Counted from the first letter of the stretch, positions 45,101-53,389 are shown. The stretch: 64,000 nt of DNA from Alistipes timonensis JC136 (GCF_900107675.1 NZ_FNRI01000002.1:186001-250000), one strand, 5' to 3'. The notes: generated by a model from the letters alone, not told the origin. Numbers and translations: made by a program.

Positions 45101-45543
45101 CCGGTCCCGGACAGAACTACACGACGGAGATGGCCCAGGTATGGTCGCCCGAAAACACTTCGGGCATCTACCCCGTCATCGTGGGCAACCGCCAGCCCGA
45201 CGGTTCGGCCTGGGATGGTTGGAGCGAAGATTCCGATCCCTATCGCATCATGTACTGGATTCTGGAAAACTACCCGTCGAACGTCGGCCTCTTCAACAAC
45301 CTCGACATCTGGAGCCGGAAGATCAACTACTTCCGCGTGAACAGCATCCGCCTGGGATACGCCTTCCCGGAAAAAATCACCCGCAAGCTCCACATGGCCG
45401 GACTGCGTGTCCACTTCGAGGCCCGCAACCCGTTCGTGATCGCGACGAACTACGACGGCTACTTCGATCCCGAAACCTACGGAAACATCTATGCACAGCC
45501 CATGGCACGCACCTATTCCGTCGGACTGAACATCACTTTCTAA
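42172..45543 (+). CDS. SusC/RagA-family TonB-dependent outer membrane transporter
   Basis: 1123 aa. A signal peptide (MKKLLTLFVLICPLLALAQQ) is followed by the carboxypeptidase-regulatory-like domain (ITGQVLDRADGAPLVGATVF ... VVSYLGYEAQTLDI). The TonB box/plug follows (MDAVVVTGYQRIEKRKLTSS; VLKDAAATAIYGARAANGVI is the SusC signature). The barrel then ends YSVGLNITF. It imports oligomers held by the partner SusD lipoprotein encoded 11 bp later. No glycoside hydrolase is nearby; the adjacent metalloprotease points to peptides, as for RagA. The substrate is an inference. Confidence 0.96.
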   Translation: MKKLLTLFVLICPLLALAQQTRQITGQVLDRADGAPLVGATVFIAPEETQAKNYNPQGTIAYEQGRFAFKLPVSVKKVVVSYLGYEAQTLDISGKSNFTIYLSATDNKMDAVVVTGYQRIEKRKLTSSISNVKMSDIARDGVASVDEMLSGSIAGLTSTPTTGAPGGASKVKIRSTVTLNGNTDPLWVLDGMPLEGNDIPSDWSSKENVDNLYNMSIAGLNPADIEDITVLKDAAATAIYGARAANGVIIITTKSGRRNQATRVNISASLFVTDRPNLDKLNLMNASQKVDFELGLAANGRLNFQPDMGGVARILDQAGERAALREGGFSSLSPETQSAINALRKDGTDWGKEIYQVALNQQYSFSISGGGNKASYYLSGGYYNEQGTTVGTGFERLNLTMKTDYDLLKNLRFGASVFVGQNKNDSYVSDTDVFTNPSRYSRTVNPYFNAYNPDGSYAYDPDMNAYQGNDDTILNFNFLEERARTEYTLKTRSIKTIFDLDYKPVKGLRIFTQFGLQVDNSMTEKMAQENTFFTRKYAYDSRISGVEYLPKGGVIQNWNSDLSQYTWKAQAEYTGVFGKHELDLMAGLEMRGTTNTSVHTKGFGYDHKTMTTKPINFPTGSNKINEGKFKQYQKSFYENRYLSYFFTASYTYDNRYTFFGSMRYDGTNLFGVDPKYKFNPMWSVSGAWNINREKFLRDARWLDNLRLRASYGAQGNIDRSTSPYILGTWNNVSLGGVTEDRIDVSSPPNQNLRWETTYSWNAALDFAALDNRIGFTFELYGRRSKDLITNRSIPLETGFPSTSTNYGEISSRGIEFTLNTVNIRTRDFRWETSINIAHNTDKVEKVRISDDSWTPSLEGHSSSAVFAFKTAGLDEMGIPMFWKDGQKVSLQEFVGFRYELTDPWGLGMPEYYEYAPVMNNTQGSVRNSLTYIGSRNPDVTGGFNNRFYYKNFDLAVSCNFVFGQLVTRTPFYDPTQTGPGQNYTTEMAQVWSPENTSGIYPVIVGNRQPDGSAWDGWSEDSDPYRIMYWILENYPSNVGLFNNLDIWSRKINYFRVNSIRLGYAFPEKITRKLHMAGLRVHFEARNPFVIATNYDGYFDPETYGNIYAQPMARTYSVGLNITF

Positions 45544-45554
45544 TACGCTGAAAA

Positions 45555-46934
45555 ATGAAAAAATACGCATACATTCTTCTCGCAGCACTGGGATTCGCCT
45601 CGTGCAACTACCTGGAAATAGATCCCATAGGCCAGGTAATCCCGCACAAGACATCGGAATACCGCGCCCTGCTCACCGAAGGCTATTTCCGGTTTCCGTA
45701 CATCGACTCGAAGGCCCTTACGGGAATGCTCTCCGACGAAACCGACTACCTCTACGACGGCAAACTTTACAGCAGCAATTACGTCGCGCTCTCGCACAAT
45801 TTCGTGTGGGATTACAGCAGTCAGATGCACGAAATGCCGTATGAAACCTATTACCGGGCCATCTTCCTCGCCAACGCCGTGATCGACGATGTGATGGACT
45901 CCGAGCAGGATTCCGCCGAATCGAAGGAGCAGATCATGGGCGAGGCATACGCCATACGCGCCTACTCTCATTTCGATCTGGTGAACCTCTACGGCAAAGC
46001 CTATGATCCCGCTACGGCGGCTACCGACCGCGGCGTGCCCCTGTCAGTCGAAATCGACATCGAGCAGAAATACCGTCCGGCAAGTGTGGAGGCAATTTAC
46101 ACGCAGATTCTCAAAGACATCGAACAGGCCGAAAAGCTGATGGACGTCGAGAAACAGCCCGACGCCACACTCAGCTACCGTTTTTCGCTCAACGCCCTCG
46201 AAGCCTTCAAGGCCCGCGTCCTGCTCTACATGCGCAACTGGCAGGGAGCTTATGACGCAGCAACGACCCTGATGCCCGCATACGCACTGGCGGACCTGAA
46301 CGATCTGGGCGAAAAAGGCGAAGACAACCTGCCGTGGAAAGCGACCTCCACGGAGTCCATTCTGGCCTGGGAGCGCCCGTTCGGTTTCAGCAGCGGGGAC
46401 TTGTTCGAGTCGTGCGCCCTTTCCGACGAAATGCTCGCCCGGTTCGACAAAGCGACCGACAACCGCCGAAACTACATCAAAGAAGCTGTAAAACGAGACC
46501 CCGTTTGGGGCGACGAGACCCCGCTGGGTTACTACATCCCCGACCGTTCGTCGTCGGACCGCGTGTCGATCCGTATCGCCGAGATGTACCTGATCGCCGC
46601 CGAAGCCGGTTCATACCTTCCGGCCGAACTGGACAACGCACGCACGCATCTGCTCACCTTGCAGAGCAAACGGCTGAAACCGGAGGCAATGGAAGCCCAG
46701 CGCACAAAGGTGCAGGCCATGAACGCCGACGAACTCCGCGCGGAGATCGCCGACGAACGCGCCCGCGAACTGATCGGCGAAGGGCACCGCTGGATGGATT
46801 TGCGACGCACGACGCGTCCCGCCATCACCCGGGTCCACGAAGAAGTTACTTACAGACTTCAGGCAGGCGATTCGCGTTACACGCTGCCTTTCCCGCAGTC
46901 GGCCATCAACAACAACCCCGAGTTGAACAACTAA
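45555..46934 (+). CDS. SusD/RagB-family surface nutrient-binding lipoprotein
   Basis: 459 aa. The lipobox ALGFASC gives Cys17, followed by NYLEIDPIGQVIP as in SusD proteins. Helical TPR-like segments follow (QIMGEAYAIRAYSHFDLVNLYGKAYDP is the RagB/SusD signature, cut: GEAYAIRAYSHFDLVNLYG), and the C-terminus has IADERARELIGEGHRWMDLRR. It captures the substrate above the SusC channel. It is the last gene before a strong terminator. Confidence 0.95.
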   Translation: MKKYAYILLAALGFASCNYLEIDPIGQVIPHKTSEYRALLTEGYFRFPYIDSKALTGMLSDETDYLYDGKLYSSNYVALSHNFVWDYSSQMHEMPYETYYRAIFLANAVIDDVMDSEQDSAESKEQIMGEAYAIRAYSHFDLVNLYGKAYDPATAATDRGVPLSVEIDIEQKYRPASVEAIYTQILKDIEQAEKLMDVEKQPDATLSYRFSLNALEAFKARVLLYMRNWQGAYDAATTLMPAYALADLNDLGEKGEDNLPWKATSTESILAWERPFGFSSGDLFESCALSDEMLARFDKATDNRRNYIKEAVKRDPVWGDETPLGYYIPDRSSSDRVSIRIAEMYLIAAEAGSYLPAELDNARTHLLTLQSKRLKPEAMEAQRTKVQAMNADELRAEIADERARELIGEGHRWMDLRRTTRPAITRVHEEVTYRLQAGDSRYTLPFPQSAINNNPELNN

Positions 46935-46972
46935 ACGGAGAGAAGCCCGCATTTCGGGCCACGACTGAAAAA

Positions 46973-47005
46973 ACAGTCCGGTTTTTGCACCGGACTGTTT
47001 TTTTT
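46973..47005 (+). terminator. Terminator after susC-susD
   Basis: ACAGTCCGGT and ACCGGACTGT, 10-bp perfect stem, followed by seven to eight T. Confidence 0.92.
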
Positions 47006-47020
47006 GTAATTTTACGCGTC

Positions 47021-47770
47021 ATGAAAGCCATTATCATCGAAGACGAGCCGTTGTCGGCTGCCGAGCTGCGCACGTCGCTGGCCGAGGTGGCACCGTACAT
47101 CGAGGTCGTAGCCACGGCATCGTCGGTCGCAGAAGCGGTCGAGACGATAGATCGTGTCGACCACGACCTGATCTTCATGGACATTCACCTCGAAGACGGC
47201 AGCGGATTCGATATTTTCGAACGCGCGGACATCTCCGTGCCGGTCATTTTCATCACGGCCTACGATTCCTATGCGCTGAAAGCTTTCGAGAACAAGGGCA
47301 TCGACTACCTGCTGAAACCCTTCGGTCTGGACGACCTCCGGCGGGCCATAGATAAGCTGGGACTTCTGTCGGGGGGGGGAAGTGCGTCTGCGGAGCACGG
47401 CGCCCCGACGCAGACGCCTCCGGTATATCAGGAACGATTCCTGGTACACATGGGCGCCCGGATGAAATCGGTCACCACGGCGGAAATCGCCTATTTCATG
47501 GCTGACGGCAAGTATCTCCACCTGATGACGCACGACGGAAAAGACTACATCCTCGACCGTTCGCTGACCGACGTAGGCGAAAAACTGCCGCCGAACCTCT
47601 TTTTCCGCATCAACCGCCGTTTCATCATCTCGTTCGACGCCATCCGGGAGATGATCCGCTACTCGGGAAGCCGCATCAAAGTCCTGCTCAACCCGCCCCT
47701 TGCCGAAGGAGAGGAGGCGTTCGTCAGCACCGACCGCGTGCAGGATTTCCGGCAGTGGCTGAACCGGTAA
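47021..47770 (+). CDS. LytTR-family response regulator
   Basis: 249 aa. The receiver domain MKAIIIEDEPLSAAELRTSL has acidic residues Glu7/Asp8, phospho-acceptor Asp54 (LIFMDIHLEDG) and Lys in YLLKPF. A linker follows, then the LytTR DNA-binding domain (VTTAEIAYFMADGKYLHLMT ... FFRINRRFIISFDAI). The likely partner is the LytS-type kinase at 37701. The linker contains a G9 tract (47371-47379) encoding SGGGS; a slip there would remove the DNA-binding domain. The start is only 16 nt after the susD terminator. Confidence 0.93.
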   Translation: MKAIIIEDEPLSAAELRTSLAEVAPYIEVVATASSVAEAVETIDRVDHDLIFMDIHLEDGSGFDIFERADISVPVIFITAYDSYALKAFENKGIDYLLKPFGLDDLRRAIDKLGLLSGGGSASAEHGAPTQTPPVYQERFLVHMGARMKSVTTAEIAYFMADGKYLHLMTHDGKDYILDRSLTDVGEKLPPNLFFRINRRFIISFDAIREMIRYSGSRIKVLLNPPLAEGEEAFVSTDRVQDFRQWLNR

Positions 47771-48061
47771 CTACTCGCACTCGTCCGCCAGATGCAGGTT
47801 CCCGCGGATGAACGCATCGAGTTCCGGGCCCTTTTTCAGAACGAACGTCGAATCGATCTCATACAAACGGTTCAGCAGGAACTCTCCCTTGCGGCGGGCC
47901 GCCGCCGAGTCGGCTTCGGGCATGGTTTTCACAAAGGCCTGCAGGTTGACTTCATAGTACTTTTCGAACAGGTCGCGGCAGCTCTCCTTCCGGGATCCAC
48001 CGCAGCCGGTCAGCATGCAACCGGCCAGTGCGACCGATAATCCGGCTGATAACAGTTTCAT
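47771..48061 (-). CDS. Small lipoprotein of unknown function
   Basis: 96 aa from MKLLSAGLSVALAGCMLTGC (a further in-frame ATG is 6 nt upstream). Lipobox Cys is at 15 or 20. The mature part is helical and acidic (SCRDLFEKYYEVNLQAFVKT ... DSTFVLKKGPELDAFI). I do not recognise it. It is convergent with the LytTR gene with no bases between the two stop codons. Confidence 0.6.
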   Translation of the reverse strand: MKLLSAGLSVALAGCMLTGCGGSRKESCRDLFEKYYEVNLQAFVKTMPEADSAAARRKGEFLLNRLYEIDSTFVLKKGPELDAFIRGNLHLADECE

Positions 48062-48151
48062 AGGCAATAAGATTCGGGTAAAACAAAAATCTACCGCCCG
48101 GGCATTGAGGATTCAACCGGACGGCAGACCGATTGTGAGCGGCGACAGGCG

Positions 48152-48640
48152 TCAGAACGGCAAATCGTCCGGATCGTCCGCCGGGGCGGAAGGAGCCGCA
48201 GACTGGGGCTGGGGCTGCGGAGCCGCCGTAGGCTGCTGATAGCCGCTTTGCTGGTATCCGCCCTGCTGCTGCCCGCCGTAGGCGGGAGCGCCCTCCGACG
48301 CCGGATTGTCCGAACGACGGCCCAGCAGGTTCATCGTATCGGCCAGGATCTCCGTCGTATAGCGCTTGTTGTTGTCCTTGTCCATCCACTCGCGGGTGCG
48401 CAGGCGTCCCTCGACGTAAATCTGCGAACCTTTGCGGACAAAACGGTCCACCACGTCGGCCAGACCCCGCCACAGCGTGATCGTATGCCACTCGGTGTGT
48501 TCCTTCGCTTCGTTGGCCTGGCGGTCGAACAGCCGTTCGGTCGTCGCCAGGCGGATGCGGGCGACCTTAGCGCCGCCCTCGAGCGTGCGCACTTCGGGGT
48601 CCATGCCCACATTGCCGATCAGTATTACCTTGTTTACCAT
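48152..48640 (-). CDS. ssb: Single-stranded DNA-binding protein
   Basis: 162 aa. OB fold MVNKVILIGNVGMDPEVRTL ... EWHTITLWRGLADVVDRFVRKGSQIYVEGRL covers the first 110 residues, then a Gly/Gln/Pro-rich disordered linker and the acidic tip DDPDDLPF that recruits partner proteins. It protects ssDNA in replication and repair. It abuts punA with no gap (48640/48641), so lpxK-punA-ssb is one minus-strand operon. Confidence 0.96.
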   Translation of the reverse strand: MVNKVILIGNVGMDPEVRTLEGGAKVARIRLATTERLFDRQANEAKEHTEWHTITLWRGLADVVDRFVRKGSQIYVEGRLRTREWMDKDNNKRYTTEILADTMNLLGRRSDNPASEGAPAYGGQQQGGYQQSGYQQPTAAPQPQPQSAAPSAPADDPDDLPF

Positions 48641-49450
48641 TTATTTAAGATTTTTAATCATTTTGCGGAAAAGAACCTCCATGCGCACACCGGCCTTTTT
48701 GCCCTGCCGCTGCACGTCCTCGTGGTCGCCCACTTCGTCCGAAAGGCCGCAGTTGGTGATGACCGAAACGCCGAAGACCGGAACCGACATGTGGCGCGCC
48801 ACGATCACCTCGGGAACGGTAGACATACCCGCGGCATCGCCGCCGATGGCTTTGAAATAGCGGTACTCGGCCTGCGTCTCGAACGTCGGGCCCGTACCGC
48901 CGACATAGACGCCGTACTGGAGTTTGATATTCTCCTCCTCGGCGATCTTCGTGGCCGCGGCGATCAGCGTCTTGTCGTAGCAGTTGTGCATGTCCGGGAA
49001 GCGGGGCCCCAGCTCGGCGATGTTGGGACCGATCAGCGGGTTGGGCATCAGGTTGATATGGTCGGTGATGACCATCAGGTCGCCCACGCGGAACGAGGTG
49101 TTGATGCCGCCCGAGGCGTTCGACACGAAGAGGTATTTGATCCCCAACTGCTGCATCACGCGCACGGGGAAGGTCACCTGCTGCATCGTGTAACCCTCAT
49201 AGTAGTGGAAGCGGCCCTGCATGGCCACGACCCTGCGGCCCTCGATCGTCCCGAAAATCATCCGGCCCTTATGGCCCTCGACCGTCGAGACGGGAAACCC
49301 GGGGATATTCTTATATTCGATGGCGAATTGCGTGTCGATCCGGTCGGCGAAATCGCCCAGTCCGGTGCCGAGAACGATGCCGACCTCGGGCGCGAAATCC
49401 CGGGTCTCAGCCTGAATGAAAGCGGCTGTCTTCTTAATTTCCTCTAACAT
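48641..49450 (-). CDS. Purine nucleoside phosphorylase (PNP-II, trimeric type)
   Basis: 269 aa. Conserved segments are GIVLGTGLGDFADRI, STVEGHKGRMIFG, MQGRFHYYEGYTMQQVTFPVRV, VSNASGGINTSF and YVGGTGPTFETQAEYR, then GMSTVPEVIVARHM. It cleaves purine nucleosides with phosphate for salvage. The start codon lies 17 bp inside the end of lpxK, indicating coupling. Confidence 0.94.
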   Translation of the reverse strand: MLEEIKKTAAFIQAETRDFAPEVGIVLGTGLGDFADRIDTQFAIEYKNIPGFPVSTVEGHKGRMIFGTIEGRRVVAMQGRFHYYEGYTMQQVTFPVRVMQQLGIKYLFVSNASGGINTSFRVGDLMVITDHINLMPNPLIGPNIAELGPRFPDMHNCYDKTLIAAATKIAEEENIKLQYGVYVGGTGPTFETQAEYRYFKAIGGDAAGMSTVPEVIVARHMSVPVFGVSVITNCGLSDEVGDHEDVQRQGKKAGVRMEVLFRKMIKNLK

Positions 49451-50477
49451 CTTCTTCCAGTTTTTGCAGAAAATCCGTTGCCGAATCCTCTATGAATGAA
49501 ATATTTATCGGTAGATAATATAAATTACGGCGGATCGCTTCGGGAATCTTGTCCCGGTTGGTCATCTTCACCGCGTCCTTCTCCGTCGTTACAATCACCG
49601 CGCCGGGATGCTCCGCCAGCAGGGCTTTCAAAGCGTTCATGTCACGGACCTTGTAGACGTGGTGGTCGTCAAGCGTCATCTCGGCGACGACCGAATAGCG
49701 TTCACGAAGGGTCTGCAGGAAGGGTTTGGGGTTGCCGATGCCCGAAAGGGCGATCACCGGGCGCCCCTGGACCAGCGGCTCGGCGGGGGCCTCGCCGGCA
49801 AAGAGCGGCTGGGGCATGAAACTCTCGAAACGGGTGAAATAGACCCGCTGGTAGGCCACCTGAATCAGCACTTTGCGCAGGATGCGCCGGTCGATGGGCG
49901 CCATCCGCTCGGGGCATTTCGTGACCACGAAATAGTGGGCGCGGTGCAACTCTTCGGGCAGGTCGCGCAGCGTACCCAGCGGCAGCATCCGGTCGTGCTG
50001 GACGGGACGCGTGGCGTCGATCATCACGATATTGATTTTCGGCTCCACATAGCGGTGCTGGAAGCCGTCGTCCATCACGATCAGGTCGACCTCGGGGTGT
50101 TCGGCGCGAATGCGGCGGATGCCCTCGGAACGCTTCTCGCAGACGGCGACCACCGTGTCGGGGAATTTGAGTTTGATCTGCAGCGGTTCGTCCCCCACGT
50201 CGCGGTAATGCGAATCGCAGCGCACCTCCCGGTAACCCTTCGTGCGCCGCCCGTAGCCGCGCGAGAGCAGCGCCACGTTGTGCATCTGCGCCATGTAGGC
50301 GATCACCATTTCGGCCATCGGGGTCTTGCCCGTGCCGCCGACGGTGATGTTGCCGATGCAGATGACCGGAATGTCGAATTTCTCGCTTTTGAGGATACCC
50401 CAGTCGAAGAGGCGGTGACGAAACGTCACCCCCGCTTTATAGAGGACAGCCGCAGGTGCGAGCAGGAATTTCAACAT
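49434..50477 (-). CDS. lpxK: Tetraacyldisaccharide 4'-kinase LpxK
   Basis: 347 aa from MLKFLLAPAAVLYKAGVTFR. A longer frame starts at 50543 but lies upstream of the promoter box at 50507-50514. The P-loop is CIGNITVGGTGKTPMAEMV, and DDGFQHRYVEPKINIVMIDA is the second LpxK signature. It phosphorylates the lipid A disaccharide at the inner membrane, so the cell makes lipid A. It is the first gene of lpxK-punA-ssb. Confidence 0.95.
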   Translation of the reverse strand: MLKFLLAPAAVLYKAGVTFRHRLFDWGILKSEKFDIPVICIGNITVGGTGKTPMAEMVIAYMAQMHNVALLSRGYGRRTKGYREVRCDSHYRDVGDEPLQIKLKFPDTVVAVCEKRSEGIRRIRAEHPEVDLIVMDDGFQHRYVEPKINIVMIDATRPVQHDRMLPLGTLRDLPEELHRAHYFVVTKCPERMAPIDRRILRKVLIQVAYQRVYFTRFESFMPQPLFAGEAPAEPLVQGRPVIALSGIGNPKPFLQTLRERYSVVAEMTLDDHHVYKVRDMNALKALLAEHPGAVIVTTEKDAVKMTNRDKIPEAIRRNLYYLPINISFIEDSATDFLQKLEEDVRGN

Positions 50478-50506
50478 CTTTCCAACCGATTTGTACAGAT
50501 AACTTT

Positions 50507-50514
50507 CAAAGGTA
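50507..50514 (-). promoter_or_regulatory. -7 promoter box for lpxK-punA-ssb
   Basis: Minus strand TACCTTTG, 29 nt before the lpxK ATG; it decides the lpxK start. Confidence 0.6.
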
Positions 50515-50625
50515 ACGATTTTTCCCGGGACCGCCAAACCCAAACCGGCAAATCTCGGCCATTCCCCGCAAATAGCATACTAAATGCAGCGGACGACACG
50601 TTTTTTTACTATCTTTACGGCATCT

Positions 50626-51921
50626 ATGAAAAGTTTTAAAGTTACCATATGCGCCCTGCTGCTCCTGGCCGCAGGCGCCTGCAACCGGACACAGGGTCCG
50701 GCAACCGAAACGGAGGGGGCGGAGGAGCCCCACAACATGCTTTACGGCATCAATGCCGACGACTACCGCACCGAGACGGGAGAGGTGGGGTCCGGGGAGA
50801 CGATGGGCAAAATACTCAATGGATTCGGCGTCTCGGCCTACACGATCGACCGGCTGGACAAGGCTTCGAAAGCGGTCTTCCCGCTGCGCAACATCCGCGC
50901 GGGACACAAGTACACCGCCTTCATCCACGAGGACTCGCTCTACGCCCCGCACCTCGACTACCTGGCCTACGAGCTTTCGGTGACCGATTACGTGGTCTTC
51001 GGATTCCACGACAACGACTCGGTGTCGGTGCGCCGCGACTGCAAGGATTACACGCTGCGCCGCACGAAGAAAAGCGCCGTCATCAACTCCTCGCTCTGGG
51101 GCGCCATCATGGAGCAGGACTTACCCTACGCCCTGGCCGCCGAACTGGAGGACATCTACCAGTGGACGGTCGATTTCTTCGGCATCCAGAAGGGCGACAG
51201 TTTCACGGTGATCTACGACGAACGCTTCATCGACGACTCGGTGTCGGTGGGCATCGGGCGCATCTGGGGTGCGAAATTCTCCCAGGGCGGCAAGGAGTAT
51301 TACGCCATTCCGTTCCGTCAGAACGGCAAGATCCAATACTGGGAGGCGGACGGCGCGAGCCTCCGCAAGCAGATGCTCAAAGCCCCGCTGAAATACTCGC
51401 GCATCAGTTCGAAATTCACCTACGCCCGCAAACACCCTATTTATAAGGTTTACCGCCCGCACACGGGTGTCGACTACGCCGCGCCGAAAGGCACTCCCGT
51501 ACACGCCGTGGCCGACGGTACGGTGATCTTCAAAGGCTGGGGCGGCGGTGGCGGCAACACGCTCAAAATCAAACACCCGGGCAATCTTCAGACGGGTTAC
51601 CTGCACCTGAGCGGCTATGCCAAGGGCATCACGAAAGGGTCGCGCGTGTCGCAGGGCCAGCTGATCGGCTACGTCGGTTCGACGGGCGCCTCGACGGGCC
51701 CCCACCTCGACTACCGCGTCTGGAAGAACGGCACGCCGATCGACCCGCTGAAAATCCCGCAGGAGCCCGCGGAGCCGATCTCGAAGGAGAACCGCCCGTT
51801 GTTCGAATATGTCCGCGACCGCATCACGGCCGAACTTTGCGGCGACGTGAAGCCCGAGGAGCAGATCACGCAGCTGGATTCGCTCGTCCTGCCCGCGACC
51901 GTCGCACAACCCCAACAATAA
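50626..51921 (+). CDS. M23-family peptidoglycan endopeptidase-like lipoprotein
   Basis: 431 aa. Lipobox LLAAGAC, Cys19. An N-terminal region with LysM-like/OapA-like character (GETMGKILNGFGVSAYTIDRL) precedes the C-terminal LytM domain: RPHTGVDYAAPKGTPVHAVADG (H-x3-D zinc ligands near 279-283) and GSTGASTGPHLDYRVW. The canonical second HxH is HxD here. It probably trims or regulates peptidoglycan cleavage. A TATCTTTA box lies 8 nt upstream of the start. Confidence 0.9.
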   Translation: MKSFKVTICALLLLAAGACNRTQGPATETEGAEEPHNMLYGINADDYRTETGEVGSGETMGKILNGFGVSAYTIDRLDKASKAVFPLRNIRAGHKYTAFIHEDSLYAPHLDYLAYELSVTDYVVFGFHDNDSVSVRRDCKDYTLRRTKKSAVINSSLWGAIMEQDLPYALAAELEDIYQWTVDFFGIQKGDSFTVIYDERFIDDSVSVGIGRIWGAKFSQGGKEYYAIPFRQNGKIQYWEADGASLRKQMLKAPLKYSRISSKFTYARKHPIYKVYRPHTGVDYAAPKGTPVHAVADGTVIFKGWGGGGGNTLKIKHPGNLQTGYLHLSGYAKGITKGSRVSQGQLIGYVGSTGASTGPHLDYRVWKNGTPIDPLKIPQEPAEPISKENRPLFEYVRDRITAELCGDVKPEEQITQLDSLVLPATVAQPQQ

Positions 51922-51925
51922 ACGT

Positions 51926-52663
51926 ATGGAACGCACGGGAATCATCATCGTAGCCGGAGGCAGCGGACGCCGCGCAGGAGGCGCACGCCCCAAGCAGTTC
52001 GCATTCCTCGGCGGAATGCCCGTACTGGCGCGCACGATCAACAATTTCGCCGCAGCCATGCCCGGGGCGGAGATCGTGGCCGTACTGCCGGAGCAGCACA
52101 TCGAATTCTGGAACAATCTCGCGGCCCGTTTCGACGTGGCGGCGCACGCCGTCGTCGCAGGCGGCGCGGAACGCTTCGACTCGGTAAAAAACGGGCTCGC
52201 GGCGCTGACGACCGACCCCGAACTGATCGCCGTGCAGGACGGCGTGCGTCCGCTGGGAACGGCCGCCATGATCCGCCGCGTGGCCGCAGCCGCAGCGCGC
52301 CACGGAGCCGCCATACCGGTCGTGGAGGCCGTGGACTCGTTCCGCGAAACGGAGGGTGAACCCGACGCGGAGGGCATCGTCCCCTCGCGGATCGTCGACC
52401 GCCGCCGGCTGCGCATCGTGCAGACCCCGCAGTTCTTCCGCGCCGACGTGCTGCGCCGCGCCTACGAGGCGGACTACCGGACGGAATTCACCGACGACGC
52501 CTCGGTGGTCGAAGCCGCCGGACATCCGGTGTGCCTGACCGAGGGCGAGCGCGAAAACCTGAAACTGACGACCCCGGAAGATTTCACCATCGCCGAGGCC
52601 CTGATCGCCGCGCGCGAGGAGGCCGAGGAAGAACAGGCAGCGACCGATGCAAAGCATCTATAA
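51926..52663 (+). CDS. ispD: 2-C-methyl-D-erythritol 4-phosphate cytidylyltransferase IspD
   Basis: 245 aa. CTP-binding loop IIVAGGSGRRAGGARPKQFAFLGG at the N-terminus (cut: VAGGSGRRAGGARPKQF), AVQDGVRPL in place of the usual AVHDxVRP, QTPQFFRADVLRRAY, and TDDASVVEAAGHPVCLTEGE with ENLKLTTPEDF. It makes CDP-methylerythritol in the MEP pathway; ispE at 24791 acts next. It lies 4 bp after the M23 gene and overlaps the next gene by 17 bp. Confidence 0.95.
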   Translation: MERTGIIIVAGGSGRRAGGARPKQFAFLGGMPVLARTINNFAAAMPGAEIVAVLPEQHIEFWNNLAARFDVAAHAVVAGGAERFDSVKNGLAALTTDPELIAVQDGVRPLGTAAMIRRVAAAAARHGAAIPVVEAVDSFRETEGEPDAEGIVPSRIVDRRRLRIVQTPQFFRADVLRRAYEADYRTEFTDDASVVEAAGHPVCLTEGERENLKLTTPEDFTIAEALIAAREEAEEEQAATDAKHL

Positions 52664-53183
52664 ATACCGTTTCGACCGTCACACGATCTACTGGACGCTG
52701 GTCTACCTGGTGGTTTTCATCCTCCTGGGCTGGTTGCTCTACAACCTGTACGAAGGGGGTTACCTCTCGGCGTGGTTCACGTCGTTCATCGTGGCGCTCA
52801 TAGCCCTGATGTCGCTGTCGATCCCCCGCCGGATCGTCGTCTCGGACGAGACGGTCGAAATCCGCTGCCTGTTGGACATCACCGAGATACGCCGCGACGA
52901 AATCGCCTCGGTGCGCCGTGTGGACGCCCGGCGGATGCAGTGGTTCGTGCCGATTTTCGGCGGCTGCGGGTTCTTCGGCTACTACGGCCACTTCATCGAC
53001 CTGCGGCGGCTCGACCGCGTGCGGCTCTACGCCTCGGAGTGGCGCAACTTCGTCGAGGTCGTCGACATCTATGAGGACCGGCTCTACGTCTCGTGCGCCG
53101 ATGCCGACCGCCTCGTAGCCGAGCTCACCCCGCCGGGCGGCAACCGTCCCGATGACGAAGAGGAGGAAGAAAGCGGCAGTTAA
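52647..53183 (+). CDS. PH-domain-like membrane protein of unknown function
   Basis: 178 aa. Two helices near the N-terminus (YWTLVYLVVFILLGWLLYNL and FTSFIVALIALMSLSI), then a beta-rich cytoplasmic part starting RRIVVSDETVEIRCLLDITEI that resembles bacterial PH domains, and an acidic tail (DDEEEEESGS). The start overlaps ispD by 17 bp. Function unknown. Confidence 0.65.
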   Translation: MQSIYKYRFDRHTIYWTLVYLVVFILLGWLLYNLYEGGYLSAWFTSFIVALIALMSLSIPRRIVVSDETVEIRCLLDITEIRRDEIASVRRVDARRMQWFVPIFGGCGFFGYYGHFIDLRRLDRVRLYASEWRNFVEVVDIYEDRLYVSCADADRLVAELTPPGGNRPDDEEEEESGS

Positions 53184-53224
53184 TTTGCAGGAACATCATT
53201 CACCCTAATAAAAAACAGCAAAAG

Positions 53225-53389
53225 ATGAAAAAGTATCGTTGTGTAGTCTGCGAGTGGATCTACGATCCCGCAGTCGGCGATCCCGACGGAGGCATCGCCC
53301 CCGGAACGCCTTTCGAAGAGATTCCCGACGACTGGGTATGCCCCGTCTGCGGAGTCGACAAGAGCAATTTCGAAGAGGTCGAGGAGTAA
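53225..53389 (+). CDS. Rubredoxin
   Basis: 54 aa. Two C-x2-C motifs, YRCVVCEWIYDPAVGDP and DWVCPVCGVDKSNFEEVEE, bind a single Fe in a Fe(SCys)4 centre. Rubredoxins are small electron carriers, often for oxygen or peroxide detoxification in anaerobes. Length and spacing are fully standard. It stands between the ispD/PH genes and a terminator. Confidence 0.95.
   Translation: MKKYRCVVCEWIYDPAVGDPDGGIAPGTPFEEIPDDWVCPVCGVDKSNFEEVEE

Noticed and set aside
49434..50543. A longer LpxK start at 50543
   Set aside because: It lies upstream of the TACCTTTG box at 50507-50514 and adds residues not typical of LpxK.
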